Shown piece after piece: positions 1-5,878 of a DNA stretch of 11,909 bases; the first letter of the stretch is position 1; each line of letters begins with the position of its first letter. A program made the position numbers and the translations under genes. The notes under the pieces were generated by a model, which was not told where the DNA came from, did no database searches, and worked only from the letters and a program-made list of their open reading frames with translations. Source of the stretch: Deltaproteobacteria bacterium (GTDB taxonomy: Bacteria > Desulfobacterota > Desulfarculia > Adiutricales > Adiutricaceae); assembly GCA_031277995.1 (NCBI GenBank), contig JAITLH010000337.1:1-11909 (forward strand). Direction: 5' to 3'.

Positions 1-39
1 GTGGACAAAATAGCGTCACCGGCCGCTTGGTTAGATGGT

Positions 40-132
40 AAGCTGGTTAAGCTGGTTAGCTGGCTAGGCAGGTTAGCCGGCTAGGCCGGCTAGGCCGATT
101 AGGTCGGCTAGGCTGGCTAGGCTGGCTAGGCC
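40..132. repeat. Short tandem repeat, 9-bp unit GGCTAGGCY
   Basis: Two copies of AAGCTGGTT (40-57) run into a 9-bp array from about 62 to 132. Its units are variants of GGCTAGGCC, GGCTAGGCT, GGTTAGCC and GATTAGGTC. The array has in-frame TAG/TTAG stops and no coding character. Units of the same TAGGCC type recur around 6062-6215, so this may be a locally or genomically dispersed simple repeat. Function unknown. Confidence 0.8.
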
Positions 133-351
133 CGGCGATTGTGACCTTGGGTGGGGGGGCTTTTTTTGGCCGCCCTCGAGCCGGTGGGGTTTTGGCCAGG
201 GGCGAAATCGTAAACGCTGAATGGTTTTTTCGGGTTTTTTAATTTTGGTTATCGAAATTTAAGCTGACAAGTCGCGGAATTTTTTATTAGTTAAATAAAC
301 ATATTATGTGTTTTTTGTGGGCGAGGATTCTGGTACGTCAGGGAAAAAATT
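133..351. other. Non-coding region upstream of the first gene
   Basis: No gene is seen here. The left part is G-rich with short T-runs. The right part (about 230-330) is A+T-rich and holds a TATTAT (302-307) that could be a -10 box for the gene at 352. No convincing -35 box sits at the right distance; CTGACA at 264-269 is too far upstream. GGGA at 341-344 can serve as a weak ribosome binding site. Confidence 0.4.
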
Positions 352-648
352 TTGGTGAAAGGCCAGGGGTATCAGCCGATGGATCGGCAGCATAAACACG
401 ACTTTGTCGAGACCTGGACCGGTCCTTTGGCCGAGGGCTTTGATCGGGAAACGGACCTGGCCACGTTGACGGTTTATTTGCAAAAGCTGTCCGACGACGA
501 CCTCATGGAGATCCTGCTCCCCAGGCTAAGCGACGAAGAACTTACGGCGTTTTTTAAACTGGTGGCCGTCACCTTAAAAAGGCATCTAAGCGACGTCGAG
601 TACCACGATCTGTTCTTAAAACAATCCCCCGCTAAGTCTCGCGACTGA
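352..648 (+). CDS. Small acidic protein of unknown function
   Basis: The 98-residue protein has no signal peptide or membrane segment, so it is probably cytoplasmic. Its centre is acidic and leucine-rich, with two consecutive motifs of the form LSDDDLMEILLPRLSDEEL (about residues 46-64), then a helical stretch and HLSDVEYHDLFLK near the C-terminus. The even helical spacing and G+C-rich codons look like a real conserved protein rather than a chance frame. The start could be TTG at 352 or GTG at 355; GGGA about 8-11 bases upstream fits either. It lies 53 bp before an M23 peptidase gene, with a terminator-like hairpin between them, so co-transcription is doubtful. I do not recognise the family with certainty; a deltaproteobacterial conserved hypothetical is my best guess. 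Confidence 0.65.
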   Translation: MVKGQGYQPMDRQHKHDFVETWTGPLAEGFDRETDLATLTVYLQKLSDDDLMEILLPRLSDEELTAFFKLVAVTLKRHLSDVEYHDLFLKQSPAKSRD

Positions 649-660
649 AACGGTTCCCAG

Positions 661-701
661 AAAACGTTCTATCTTGGCCAAAGCCGGGGGACGTTTTTTT
701 T
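661..701 (+). terminator. Terminator-like hairpin ending in T8
   Basis: AAAACGT (661-667) can pair with ACGTTTT (691-697). An inner GGC/GCC stem closes on CAAA, and the structure is followed by eight Ts (694-701). It would end the 352-648 transcript, but it directly abuts the GTG start of the peptidase gene. It could therefore be a terminator, an attenuator or a 5' structure of the peptidase mRNA. The outer stem is A+T-rich and the middle is mostly G-T pairs, so strength is uncertain. Confidence 0.4.
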
Positions 702-1652
702 GTGCCCAGAGTGAAAAAGAAACTTTTTAGCCTACTTTTGTTAAGCGCCATTTTTTCCGCCTTTGTCGTGACCCAATTGGGCTGCGCCGCTGACTTTTCG
801 CCCAGCTTGGCGCCCGCGGCCGAGGTGGAAATCACCGTTTTGCCCAACCCCATGGATCGGGGGGCCCCGGGCCGGGTCGTGGTTTCCGGCTTAAGCCCGG
901 ATAGCCCGGTTACCGCCACCTTTGACGATAAACCCATCTTCTTTTTCCCCCATAGGGGAGAACTCATGGGGTTTTTTGGGGCCGACGTCATGATCAAAAT
1001 TGGCGATCATCCCCTTAAGGTCAGCTGGGGCCCGGGACCGGAAAACCAAAGAACCGTTTCGGTCACGGTTAAGGATAAGTCTTACGGGGTCAGGGACATC
1101 AAAGTTCCCCAAAGCCAGGTCGATCTTTCGCCAGCCGATCTCGAAAGAACCAAGATCGAGCGGGAGGCCACGATTAAGGCCTTGGCCACCCAAAGCCCGG
1201 AAAAACTCTGGACCGGGGCCTTCATCGAGCCCGTTAACGGCCGAATCAATAGCTCCTTTGGCCGTCAGACCAGGTTAAACGGGATCATGAACCCCAGGCC
1301 CCACGCCGGAGCCGACTACCTGGTTCCCGAGGGCACCCCGGTTAAAGCCCCGGCCGACGGGAAGGTCATCTTGACCGGAAACCATTTCTTTGCCGGCAAT
1401 TCCGTTTACGTCGATCACGGCCAGGGCTTAATCAGCATGTTTTTTCACTTGTCCCGCATAGACGCCGCGGAAGGCCAGGACATCAAAAAAGGCGAAATTT
1501 TGGGCCTAGTCGGTAAGACCGGCCGGGTAACCGGGGCCCATTTGCACTATGGCCTTTACATAAACGGGGCCAGGATCGATCCCCCGGTCTTTCGGCAAAT
1601 GACCGACACCATCAACTCCGATGAGACCATCCCCAACAAAAGTAAGCTCTGA
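702..1652 (+). CDS. Exported M23 (LytM-type) zinc metallopeptidase
   Basis: The 316-residue protein probably cuts peptidoglycan cross-links, or regulates such cutting, in the periplasm. Residues 1-27 form a signal peptide: basic PRVKKK, then a leucine-rich core. C28 follows TQLG, a poor lipobox, so lipoprotein anchoring is possible but not secure. Residues 40-125 look like a beta-rich N-terminal domain and 140-170 like a helical linker. The M23 domain spans about 175-298. Its zinc ligands are all visible: H201 and D205 (HAGAD), and H282 in HLHYG with H280 beside it; H249 is the usual accompanying histidine. The enzyme should therefore be active. The start is GTG 702; GTG 711 would give a more typical MKKKL signal peptide, and neither has a strong ribosome binding site. 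The last 211 bp of the gene are duplicated in decayed form at 2425-2594. Confidence 0.93.
   Translation: MPRVKKKLFSLLLLSAIFSAFVVTQLGCAADFSPSLAPAAEVEITVLPNPMDRGAPGRVVVSGLSPDSPVTATFDDKPIFFFPHRGELMGFFGADVMIKIGDHPLKVSWGPGPENQRTVSVTVKDKSYGVRDIKVPQSQVDLSPADLERTKIEREATIKALATQSPEKLWTGAFIEPVNGRINSSFGRQTRLNGIMNPRPHAGADYLVPEGTPVKAPADGKVILTGNHFFAGNSVYVDHGQGLISMFFHLSRIDAAEGQDIKKGEILGLVGKTGRVTGAHLHYGLYINGARIDPPVFRQMTDTINSDETIPNKSKL
1440..1650 (+). repeat. Intact copy (R1) of the duplicated M23 3' segment
   Basis: This segment encodes the end of the M23 domain. Its first 78 bp (1440-1517) and last 41 bp (1610-1650) recur identically at 2425-2502 and 2554-2594. R1 is the functional copy because it is continuous with the full gene. 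The identity stops at the T-run at 1440 and just before the last base pairs of the stop codon at 1650. Confidence 0.95.
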
Positions 1653-1824
1653 GGGCCTTTTTTTTAGAGCTGCCTTTTGAAGAGTTCTTGGTAAAATTTA
1701 ACCGTATTTTAAGAAAAAAAGTACTTGTTAAAAGACAACTATAGAAACAGGATCGCTAAATTTTTAGCTATCTTTGATTAGATAACTTTTTTTAAAGATT
1801 ATTATAAAGAAATAGGTACAATAA

Positions 1825-2388
1825 GTGAAGTATGTTTTTGTAATTATTTTTATAATTACTAGCTTAGCATCAAATAGTTTGTACTGTGGTGGCTTTGATT
1901 TTAATGAAAGGTATGATATTTATTTGAAATCAGCAAAAAATGGACCTGAAAAAAGAATAGGAGTTTCAATTAAAGGTTTTCAGTTGGGAATGAATGAGCG
2001 TTCTTTTTTAATTGTAGCTAAAAATAATAATTTTGATGAGGTAATTGCATATAAAAATAAAATTGAATATATTATGTTAAAAAAAGGTGATAAAGCAGTA
2101 AGTTCTTTTACCTTTAATGACGATGGAATATTAGTAAAAATTTTACTTTCTGAGGAATGTATTGAGTATTTATTAGGATTATCTAGGTACGATGTCAAAA
2201 AAGCAGTACTATTTTTTACTGAATTTTATAATATAAAGTTAGGTTATTTAGATAAATATAGAATGTTTAACTATTTTTCATTTGATTCTAATAATCCTAA
2301 TGATTATAGTGATAAATGGGCTTTAGTTATAGGATTAGATAAAATTGATGAAGTTATTTTTTATCTTACTATGTTGGCCTATTATTAG
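1825..2388 (+). CDS. A+T-rich small exported protein of unknown function
   Basis: The 187-residue protein has an N-terminal signal peptide (about residues 1-20: KYVFVIIFIITSLASNS), so it is probably periplasmic or secreted. A cysteine at 21 has no good lipobox. The segment around residues 49-62, GVSIKGFQLGMNERSF, followed by a beta-strand pattern, faintly recalls the BamE/SmpA-like 'G..LGM' motif; this is a weak resemblance only. No catalytic motif is seen. Base composition is very different from every neighbour: A+T-rich, with AAA/AAT/TTA/ATA codons dominant, which suggests acquisition from an A+T-rich donor. Start GTG 1825 has AGG about 8 bases upstream. It lies between the intact M23 gene and a decayed copy of that gene's 3' end. 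A secreted factor linked to the wall enzyme, or simple cargo, are both possible. Confidence 0.75.
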   Translation: MKYVFVIIFIITSLASNSLYCGGFDFNERYDIYLKSAKNGPEKRIGVSIKGFQLGMNERSFLIVAKNNNFDEVIAYKNKIEYIMLKKGDKAVSSFTFNDDGILVKILLSEECIEYLLGLSRYDVKKAVLFFTEFYNIKLGYLDKYRMFNYFSFDSNNPNDYSDKWALVIGLDKIDEVIFYLTMLAYY

Positions 2389-2403
2389 ATTAAATTTTAA
2401 GCT

Positions 2404-2420
2404 GGTTTATGTCTCATCAA
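2404..2420 (+). repeat. 17-bp direct repeat, copy 1
   Basis: GGTTTATGTCTCATCAA occurs at the right edge of the A+T-rich island and again at 2543-2559 inside the decayed M23 tail. The two copies bracket most of that fragment. It may mark a junction of the rearrangement. Confidence 0.85.
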
Positions 2421-2424
2421 TAGA

Positions 2425-2594
2425 TTTTTTCACTTGTCCCGCATAGACGCCGCGGAAGGCCAGGACATCAAAAAAGGCGAAATTTTGGGCCTAGTCGGTA
2501 AGTCCGGCCGGGGCCCATTCGCGCCATGGCCTTTACATAATCGGTTTATGTCTCATCAACTCCGATGAGACCATCCCCAACAAAAGTAAGCTCT
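2425..2594 (+). pseudogene. Decayed duplicate (R2) of the M23 peptidase 3' end
   Basis: Bases 2425-2502 match 1440-1517 perfectly and bases 2554-2594 match 1610-1650 perfectly. Between them are point changes, an 8-bp deletion relative to 1528-1535 that shifts the frame, and replacement of about 46 bp (1564-1609) by 14 bp. The frameshift destroys the HLHYG zinc motif and leads to an early stop. The fragment has no start or upstream domain, so it is non-functional as a gene. Its position beyond the A+T-rich gene makes the two tails a direct repeat flanking that gene. Confidence 0.93.
2543..2559 (+). repeat. 17-bp direct repeat, copy 2
   Basis: Identical to 2404-2420. Its last six bases (CATCAA) coincide with the start of the second block of M23 identity. 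The repeat therefore sits exactly at the internal deletion junction of the decayed copy. Confidence 0.85.
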
Positions 2595-2675
2595 AAAGGT
2601 TTTTAAGATCCCGGCCATAGCCAAGGCCACAGCCCCGGCCGCTTCCCGGCTTAAGCCAACTATCGTTTTTCTAAA

Positions 2676-3680
2676 CTAAGGCCGGATCGGGTCCCCGTTC
2701 CGGCCTTGGTTTCGTTTATGGCAGGCGCAGAAACGGTCGGCGCCCAGGGGAATCATTTGGATGGGTTTGGCGAGGCAAATGTCGATGGCTTCGGGACAGC
2801 GGGGGTTAAAGGGGCAACCGGGGGGAGGATTTTGGGGATCGGGCGGTTCGCCCTCCAAGATAAGTTCGCTTTTCTCGGTGGAATCGATCGAGGCCCAAAG
2901 GGCCTTGACGTAGGGGTGGTGGTCAACCTGGCCAAGGAGGGAACGGGGAAACACTTCCATCAAAAGGCCGCCATACATGACCGCCAAACGATCGGCCATT
3001 AAGCAAACCAAGGCCAGATCGTGGCTTATCAAAACCATGGTGAGGCCGCGTTTTTCCTTAAGGGACAATAGGAGGTTTATGATTTGGGCTTGGATGGAAA
3101 CGTCCAAGGCCGAGGCCGGTTCGTCGGCGATAAGGAGGGTGGGATCGAGCGAAAGGGCCCTGGCCAGGCAAAGGCGCTGCCGCTGGCCCCCGGAAAACTG
3201 GTGGGGATAACGGCCGGCCAGTTCCGGGCTAAGGCCCACTTCTTCCATAAGAGAATTGACCTTGGCGATTTTTTCGGCCTTGGAGCCCAACTTATGGATG
3301 ATTAGCCCTTCGGTCAAAGCCGCCCTGGCCGTGAACCTGGGGTTTAGGGAAGAGGCCGGGTCCTGAAACATGAACTGAACCTTGGCCCTAAAATCTTTGA
3401 ATTCCCTTTTATCGAAAAGGGCCAAATCACGCCCGTTAAATAGTATCCGCCCCATGTCGGGCTTATACAGTCCGCACATTAGGCGCCCCAAGGTGGATTT
3501 CCCCGAGCCGCTCTCCCCAACCAGACCCAAAATCTCCCCATTTCTAACTTCCAGGTCCACGCCCTTGACCGCCTGAACGCCGCCGGAGAGTTTACGCTTT
3601 CCCCGAAAAAGGGCGGCTATTTCGCCGGTTAAGCTTTGGCTGGGCAGAAAGTATTTACGGACAGACTCCAATGAGAGCAT
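2676..3680 (-). CDS. oppF: Peptide/nickel ABC importer ATPase, OppF/DppF type
   Basis: The 334-residue cytoplasmic ATPase would power uptake of oligopeptides, dipeptides or nickel by an Opp/Dpp-type importer, paired with the OppD-like protein encoded upstream. All nucleotide-binding motifs are intact: Walker A GESGSGKST (55-63), Q-loop Q106, signature FSGGQRQR (162-169), Walker B LLIADEP (182-188), D-loop SALD and switch H220. The C-terminal oligopeptide-transporter domain carries C289, C295, C302 and C320, the spacing associated with a [4Fe-4S] cluster in this family. Start ATG 3680 has AGGA six bases upstream. Length is normal for the family. It is separated from oppD by 113 bp. Substrate cannot be assigned because no permease or binding protein is next to it. 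Confidence 0.93.
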   Translation of the reverse strand: MLSLESVRKYFLPSQSLTGEIAALFRGKRKLSGGVQAVKGVDLEVRNGEILGLVGESGSGKSTLGRLMCGLYKPDMGRILFNGRDLALFDKREFKDFRAKVQFMFQDPASSLNPRFTARAALTEGLIIHKLGSKAEKIAKVNSLMEEVGLSPELAGRYPHQFSGGQRQRLCLARALSLDPTLLIADEPASALDVSIQAQIINLLLSLKEKRGLTMVLISHDLALVCLMADRLAVMYGGLLMEVFPRSLLGQVDHHPYVKALWASIDSTEKSELILEGEPPDPQNPPPGCPFNPRCPEAIDICLAKPIQMIPLGADRFCACHKRNQGRNGDPIRP

Positions 3681-3793
3681 TAACGTTCCTTTGTTGGGCC
3701 AGGGTTAGTTACGGCGTCGGGACGCCGCTTATCCCTTCGCCCCCAAACGCCGGGCTAAGCCCCGGGGTTAGGGGAGCGAGGGACGGGATTTGG
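3681..3793 (-). other. oppD-oppF intergenic region with a short palindrome
   Basis: The 113-bp gap is wider than usual between OppD and OppF genes. CGGCGTC and GACGCCG around 3712-3727 form an inverted repeat, and a second G/C-rich region (about 3750-3775) can also fold. It carries the oppF ribosome binding site. No T-run follows the palindrome on the minus strand, so it is not a classical terminator; it may stabilise or separate the two coding segments. Confidence 0.4.
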
Positions 3794-4819
3794 TTAAGCG
3801 AAGTTGTGGCATCGGGCCAGGCGGCCGGGGCTAAGTTGGGTCATCGGCGGCAGGGCTTGGGCGCAAACGGGCCGGGCTTCGGGGCAGCGCGGTTCAAAAG
3901 GGCAGCCCGCGAAGTGGTCCGAGGGTGAGGGCGGTTGGCCGGGGATGGGGGTTAACCTAACTAGGTGATCTTCCGAGGGGTTGGGCGGCAAGGCCTTAAG
4001 TAGGCCCCTAGTGTAGGGGTGTAAGGGATTGGAAAAATCCCCTTGGATTTGCTCGACCAAAAGCCCCGCGTACATCACCAGGACCCTTTGGGCCAGGCCC
4101 GCTAAGATTCTGAGATTATGGGTAATGAAAAGCACCCCGGCCTGGCGGCTTTTGGCCATGTCCCTTAGGAGCCAGATGATCTGGGCGGCGATGGTCGGGT
4201 CCAAGGCCGTGGTGGGTTCGTCGGCTATGACCAGTTCGGGATCGAGGGCCAGGGCCATGGCAATCACCACCCTTTGTCTCATCCCCCCGGAGAAACGATG
4301 GGGGTAGCTTTTGGCGGCCTCGCCCGGGTTGGGTAAGCCCACCTGGGAGAGTAGATTAAGGGCGGCTTTTTGGGCCTGGGCCTTGGGGAGTCCTTTCCTA
4401 AGGCAAAAGATCTCGGCGACCTGTTCGCCGATGGTCAAAACGGGGTTTAGGGCGGTCAGGGGCTCTTGAAAAACCATGCCCATGTGCTTGCCGCATAGTT
4501 CCCGGCGATCCTTTGGGCTTAGTTTGGCCAGATCCTGGCCCTTAAAAAATATCGAACCGCTCTCGATATTGGCCCCGTGGGGCAAAAGGCCCATCAGGCT
4601 TAGGGCGGTTAGGGACTTGCCCGAACCGCTTTCCCCAACCAGGCCCACCACCTCGCCCGCCTCAAGGATAAAATCTATGCCCTTTACGGCCAGAAATTGG
4701 CCCCGGCCAAAACCTACGGAAAGGTTCTGGACCTTGACCAAAACCTTTTCGTCTTCGTAAGGGACGACGGGCGGTTTAAGGTCTTTGGCTGGATCTGAGG
4801 TCGAGGGGTTTGGCGGCAA
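3794..4819 (-). CDS. oppD: Peptide/nickel ABC importer ATPase, OppD/DppD type
   Basis: The 341-residue cytoplasmic ATPase is the expected partner of the OppF-like protein encoded just downstream; together they would drive an Opp/Dpp-type importer. Visible motifs: Walker A GESGSGKS (62-69), Q118, signature FSGGMRQR (176-183), Walker B LVIADEP (196-202) and switch H234. The C-terminal family domain holds C306, C312, C319 and C337, consistent with the family's [4Fe-4S] site. Start TTG 4819 is the first start after an in-frame TGA 18 bases upstream, and GGGA lies about 7 bases before it. The N-terminus has about 25 extra charged or proline-rich residues before the ATPase domain, so a later start is possible. 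The upstream 2 kb has no OppB, OppC or OppA gene, which is unusual for the family. Confidence 0.93.
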   Translation of the reverse strand: MPPNPSTSDPAKDLKPPVVPYEDEKVLVKVQNLSVGFGRGQFLAVKGIDFILEAGEVVGLVGESGSGKSLTALSLMGLLPHGANIESGSIFFKGQDLAKLSPKDRRELCGKHMGMVFQEPLTALNPVLTIGEQVAEIFCLRKGLPKAQAQKAALNLLSQVGLPNPGEAAKSYPHRFSGGMRQRVVIAMALALDPELVIADEPTTALDPTIAAQIIWLLRDMAKSRQAGVLFITHNLRILAGLAQRVLVMYAGLLVEQIQGDFSNPLHPYTRGLLKALPPNPSEDHLVRLTPIPGQPPSPSDHFAGCPFEPRCPEARPVCAQALPPMTQLSPGRLARCHNFA

Positions 4820-5018
4820 AGGAAATTCCCAGGGTCATGGATAAAAACAGTATCACGGGCGGGCCGGGGTTTTGAAGGTAGGCGGCCGGGTCAATTAGGG
4901 TAGATATTAACATAACCAAGGGGAAAGGAAAAAGGCCGGGAAACGACCAGGGCTTAAAAATCCGGCCTGGTTCAAACTTTTTTGGACCAGGGCTGGGCGG
5001 GGCTCGGGAAGGAGTCAA
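4776..5018 (-). other. Short hydrophobic reading frame overlapping oppD (doubtful)
   Basis: An 80-codon frame overlaps the oppD start by 44 bp in another frame. It contains two hydrophobic stretches, around FPFPLVMLISTLI and PPVILFLSMTLGISF. It could be a remnant of the inner-membrane permease expected upstream of oppD, or chance. The N-terminal part is Pro/Gly-rich, has no good ribosome binding site, and shows no recognisable permease signature. I do not claim it as a gene. Confidence 0.15.
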
Positions 5019-5190
5019 CTATATTCTGGCCAGGGGGATCCGGCTCGGCCCGAGGTTCAAAGATTTCGGGGTTGGGGCCGCCTTCGGCCCGGGGTTCAAA
5101 ACTTATGGGCTGGGGGGGGGAGGGGCCTTAGGCCGAAGTTCAAAATTTTTTCGGTCCAGGGTGGGGGAGAGCCATCTGGGCGGGTTCAAA
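4969..5190 (+). repeat. Degenerate repeat with GGTTCAAA core, about five copies
   Basis: GGTTCAAA or GTTCAAA recurs at 4969, 5054, 5093, 5138 and 5183. Each copy is set in G-rich sequence, often followed by a T-rich tract and a GGNCCAGGG-like block. The last three spacings are about 39-45 bp, while the first is 85. The units are too divergent and short for CRISPR. No gene is seen in this stretch. Confidence 0.6.
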
Positions 5191-5214
5191 TTTTTAAGAT
5201 CAGGGCCTTTAAAA

Positions 5215-5275
5215 ATTGAACGCTTTGTTCAATTATTTTGTTCAAAAAATTTGGCTGTTCACAAAATTTTTGAAC
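5215..5275. other. Two adjacent inverted repeats built on GTTCAA
   Basis: ATTGAAC-GCTTT-GTTCAAT (5215-5233) is a perfect 7-bp hairpin. GTTCAAAAAATTT (5240-5252) and AAAATTTTTGAAC (5263-5275) form a near-perfect second one. Both contain the same GTTCAA core as the repeats just to the left. They could be a protein-binding site or a bidirectional transcription stop facing oppD. This is inference from symmetry alone. Confidence 0.6.
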
Positions 5276-5485
5276 TGGGGGAGTCAAAGATCGTGGCCGG
5301 GGCGGGCCTTGGGGCGGGGGAATATTAAGATCATGAAGGTAAATAAAAGGCGAGTGTGGCTATCATGAGTTTGGCCTTGGCTGGATTTTGTGGGAGGCGA
5401 AGAAGACTTTTTTGAAGATTTTTAGCCTGAGCTCAGTTTAATCTTATTTAGTCAAAAAAAATTGCATAAAAAGATAATATTTACG

Positions 5486-5670
5486 ACTTTGGCTGGTCTT
5501 GGGCTCGTCTTAAAGCCATGGTCCGAGAGTTGGCACGTGCCTTGCAAATTGGAAAGTCAGCATATGACGAACTGCCCATTCGTCGCTAAAAATTATCTCT
5601 CATCATGTTTCTCCTTGTTCCTCAACTGTGAATTTTAAAACCGGGACTCGCCCAAGTCCCGGTTTTTTTT
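5486..5670 (+). ncRNA. Putative small RNA, module 1
   Basis: No reading frame is supported here, but the segment ends in a strong intrinsic terminator and is homologous to the module just downstream. Shared blocks in the same order are TTGCA, ACTGCCCAT (5571-5579), CATGTTTCTCCTTG (5604-5617) and the terminator with loop CGCCCA. The CUCCUU is complementary to Shine-Dalgarno sequences, as in some trans-acting small RNAs. A GATAATAT at 5473-5480 could be the -10 box; the -35 is weak, so the 5' end is a guess. It also holds the palindrome GGCACGTGCC (5532-5541). Alternative: remnants of degraded leaders read on the minus strand, where the same motif reads AAGGAGAAACATG. Confidence 0.45.
5639..5670 (+). 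terminator. Strong intrinsic terminator of module 1
   Basis: AACCGGGACT pairs perfectly with AGTCCCGGTT around the loop CGCCCA, followed by eight Ts (5663-5670). Four As precede the stem, so weaker termination on the minus strand is also possible. Confidence 0.85.
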
Positions 5671-5682
5671 ATGAATTTTTTC

Positions 5683-5691
5683 TGGTATAAT
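5683..5691 (+). promoter_or_regulatory. Extended -10 promoter element of module 2
   Basis: TGGTATAAT is a perfect extended -10 element (TGN-TATAAT), which can work without a good -35 box. It lies 13 bases after the terminator of module 1 and predicts a transcript start near 5698, about 180 nt before the next terminator. Confidence 0.6.
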
Positions 5692-5804
5692 CTTTTTAGA
5701 TTTTTGGGGCTGGCCGTTGGCCCAAAAACCGCCCTCGGTGGCACAAGTTTTGCATCGTAATTTGGCAACTTCGATGTTACTGCCCATAACGACGAAGCGT
5801 CAAA

Positions 5805-5832
5805 TTGAACATGTTTCTCCTTGCGATATAAT
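5805..5832 (+). promoter_or_regulatory. Promoter-like site inside module 2
   Basis: TTGAAC (5805-5810), a 16-bp spacer and a perfect TATAAT (5827-5832) match the sigma-70 consensus. The predicted start falls at about 5839, directly before the terminator hairpin. The product would be a RNA of about 40 nt, unless the terminator is read through. Confidence 0.45.
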
Positions 5833-5840
5833 AGTCATTT

Positions 5841-5878
5841 GAGACCCGGATTAGCCCAAGTTCGGGTCTCTTTTTTTT
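5841..5878 (+). terminator. Strong intrinsic terminator of module 2
   Basis: GAGACCCGGATT pairs with AGTTCGGGTCTC, including two G-U pairs, around loop AGCCCA, and is followed by eight Ts (5871-5878). Loop and upper stem match the module 1 terminator. Confidence 0.85.

Larger units (their letters stand above)
1655..2424. other. A+T-rich island between two copies of the M23 tail
   Basis: Composition shifts abruptly after the M23 stop codon to strongly A+T-rich and shifts back at 2425, where the M23-derived copy begins. The island contains the gene at 1825-2388 and about 170 bp of A+T-rich upstream DNA that could hold its promoter. TTGATT (1774-1779) and TATTAT (1800-1805) are present, but their spacing of 20 is too long to be convincing. 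No transposase or terminal inverted repeats are seen. Confidence 0.7.
5698..5878 (+). ncRNA. Putative small RNA, module 2
   Basis: This is a homologue of module 1: ACTGCCCAT at 5779-5787, the 14-base CATGTTTCTCCTTG at 5810-5823, then an intrinsic terminator whose loop AGCCCA resembles that of module 1. Spacing between blocks differs by only a few bases. The extended -10 element at 5683-5691 gives a defined 5' end, so the predicted RNA is about 180 nt. No open frame with coding character is present. Two tandem paralogous RNAs that expose an anti-Shine-Dalgarno CUCCUU suggest post-transcriptional regulators. On the minus strand the same motif would be a ribosome site before an 11-codon frame (MFNLTLRRYGQ), which I consider less likely. 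Confidence 0.5.

Noticed and set aside
1655..2424. Insertion sequence
   Set aside because: No transposase, terminal inverted repeats or short target duplication; the flanking repeat is a long gene fragment instead.
4969..5190. CRISPR array
   Set aside because: Repeats are short, divergent and irregularly spaced, and no cas gene is present.
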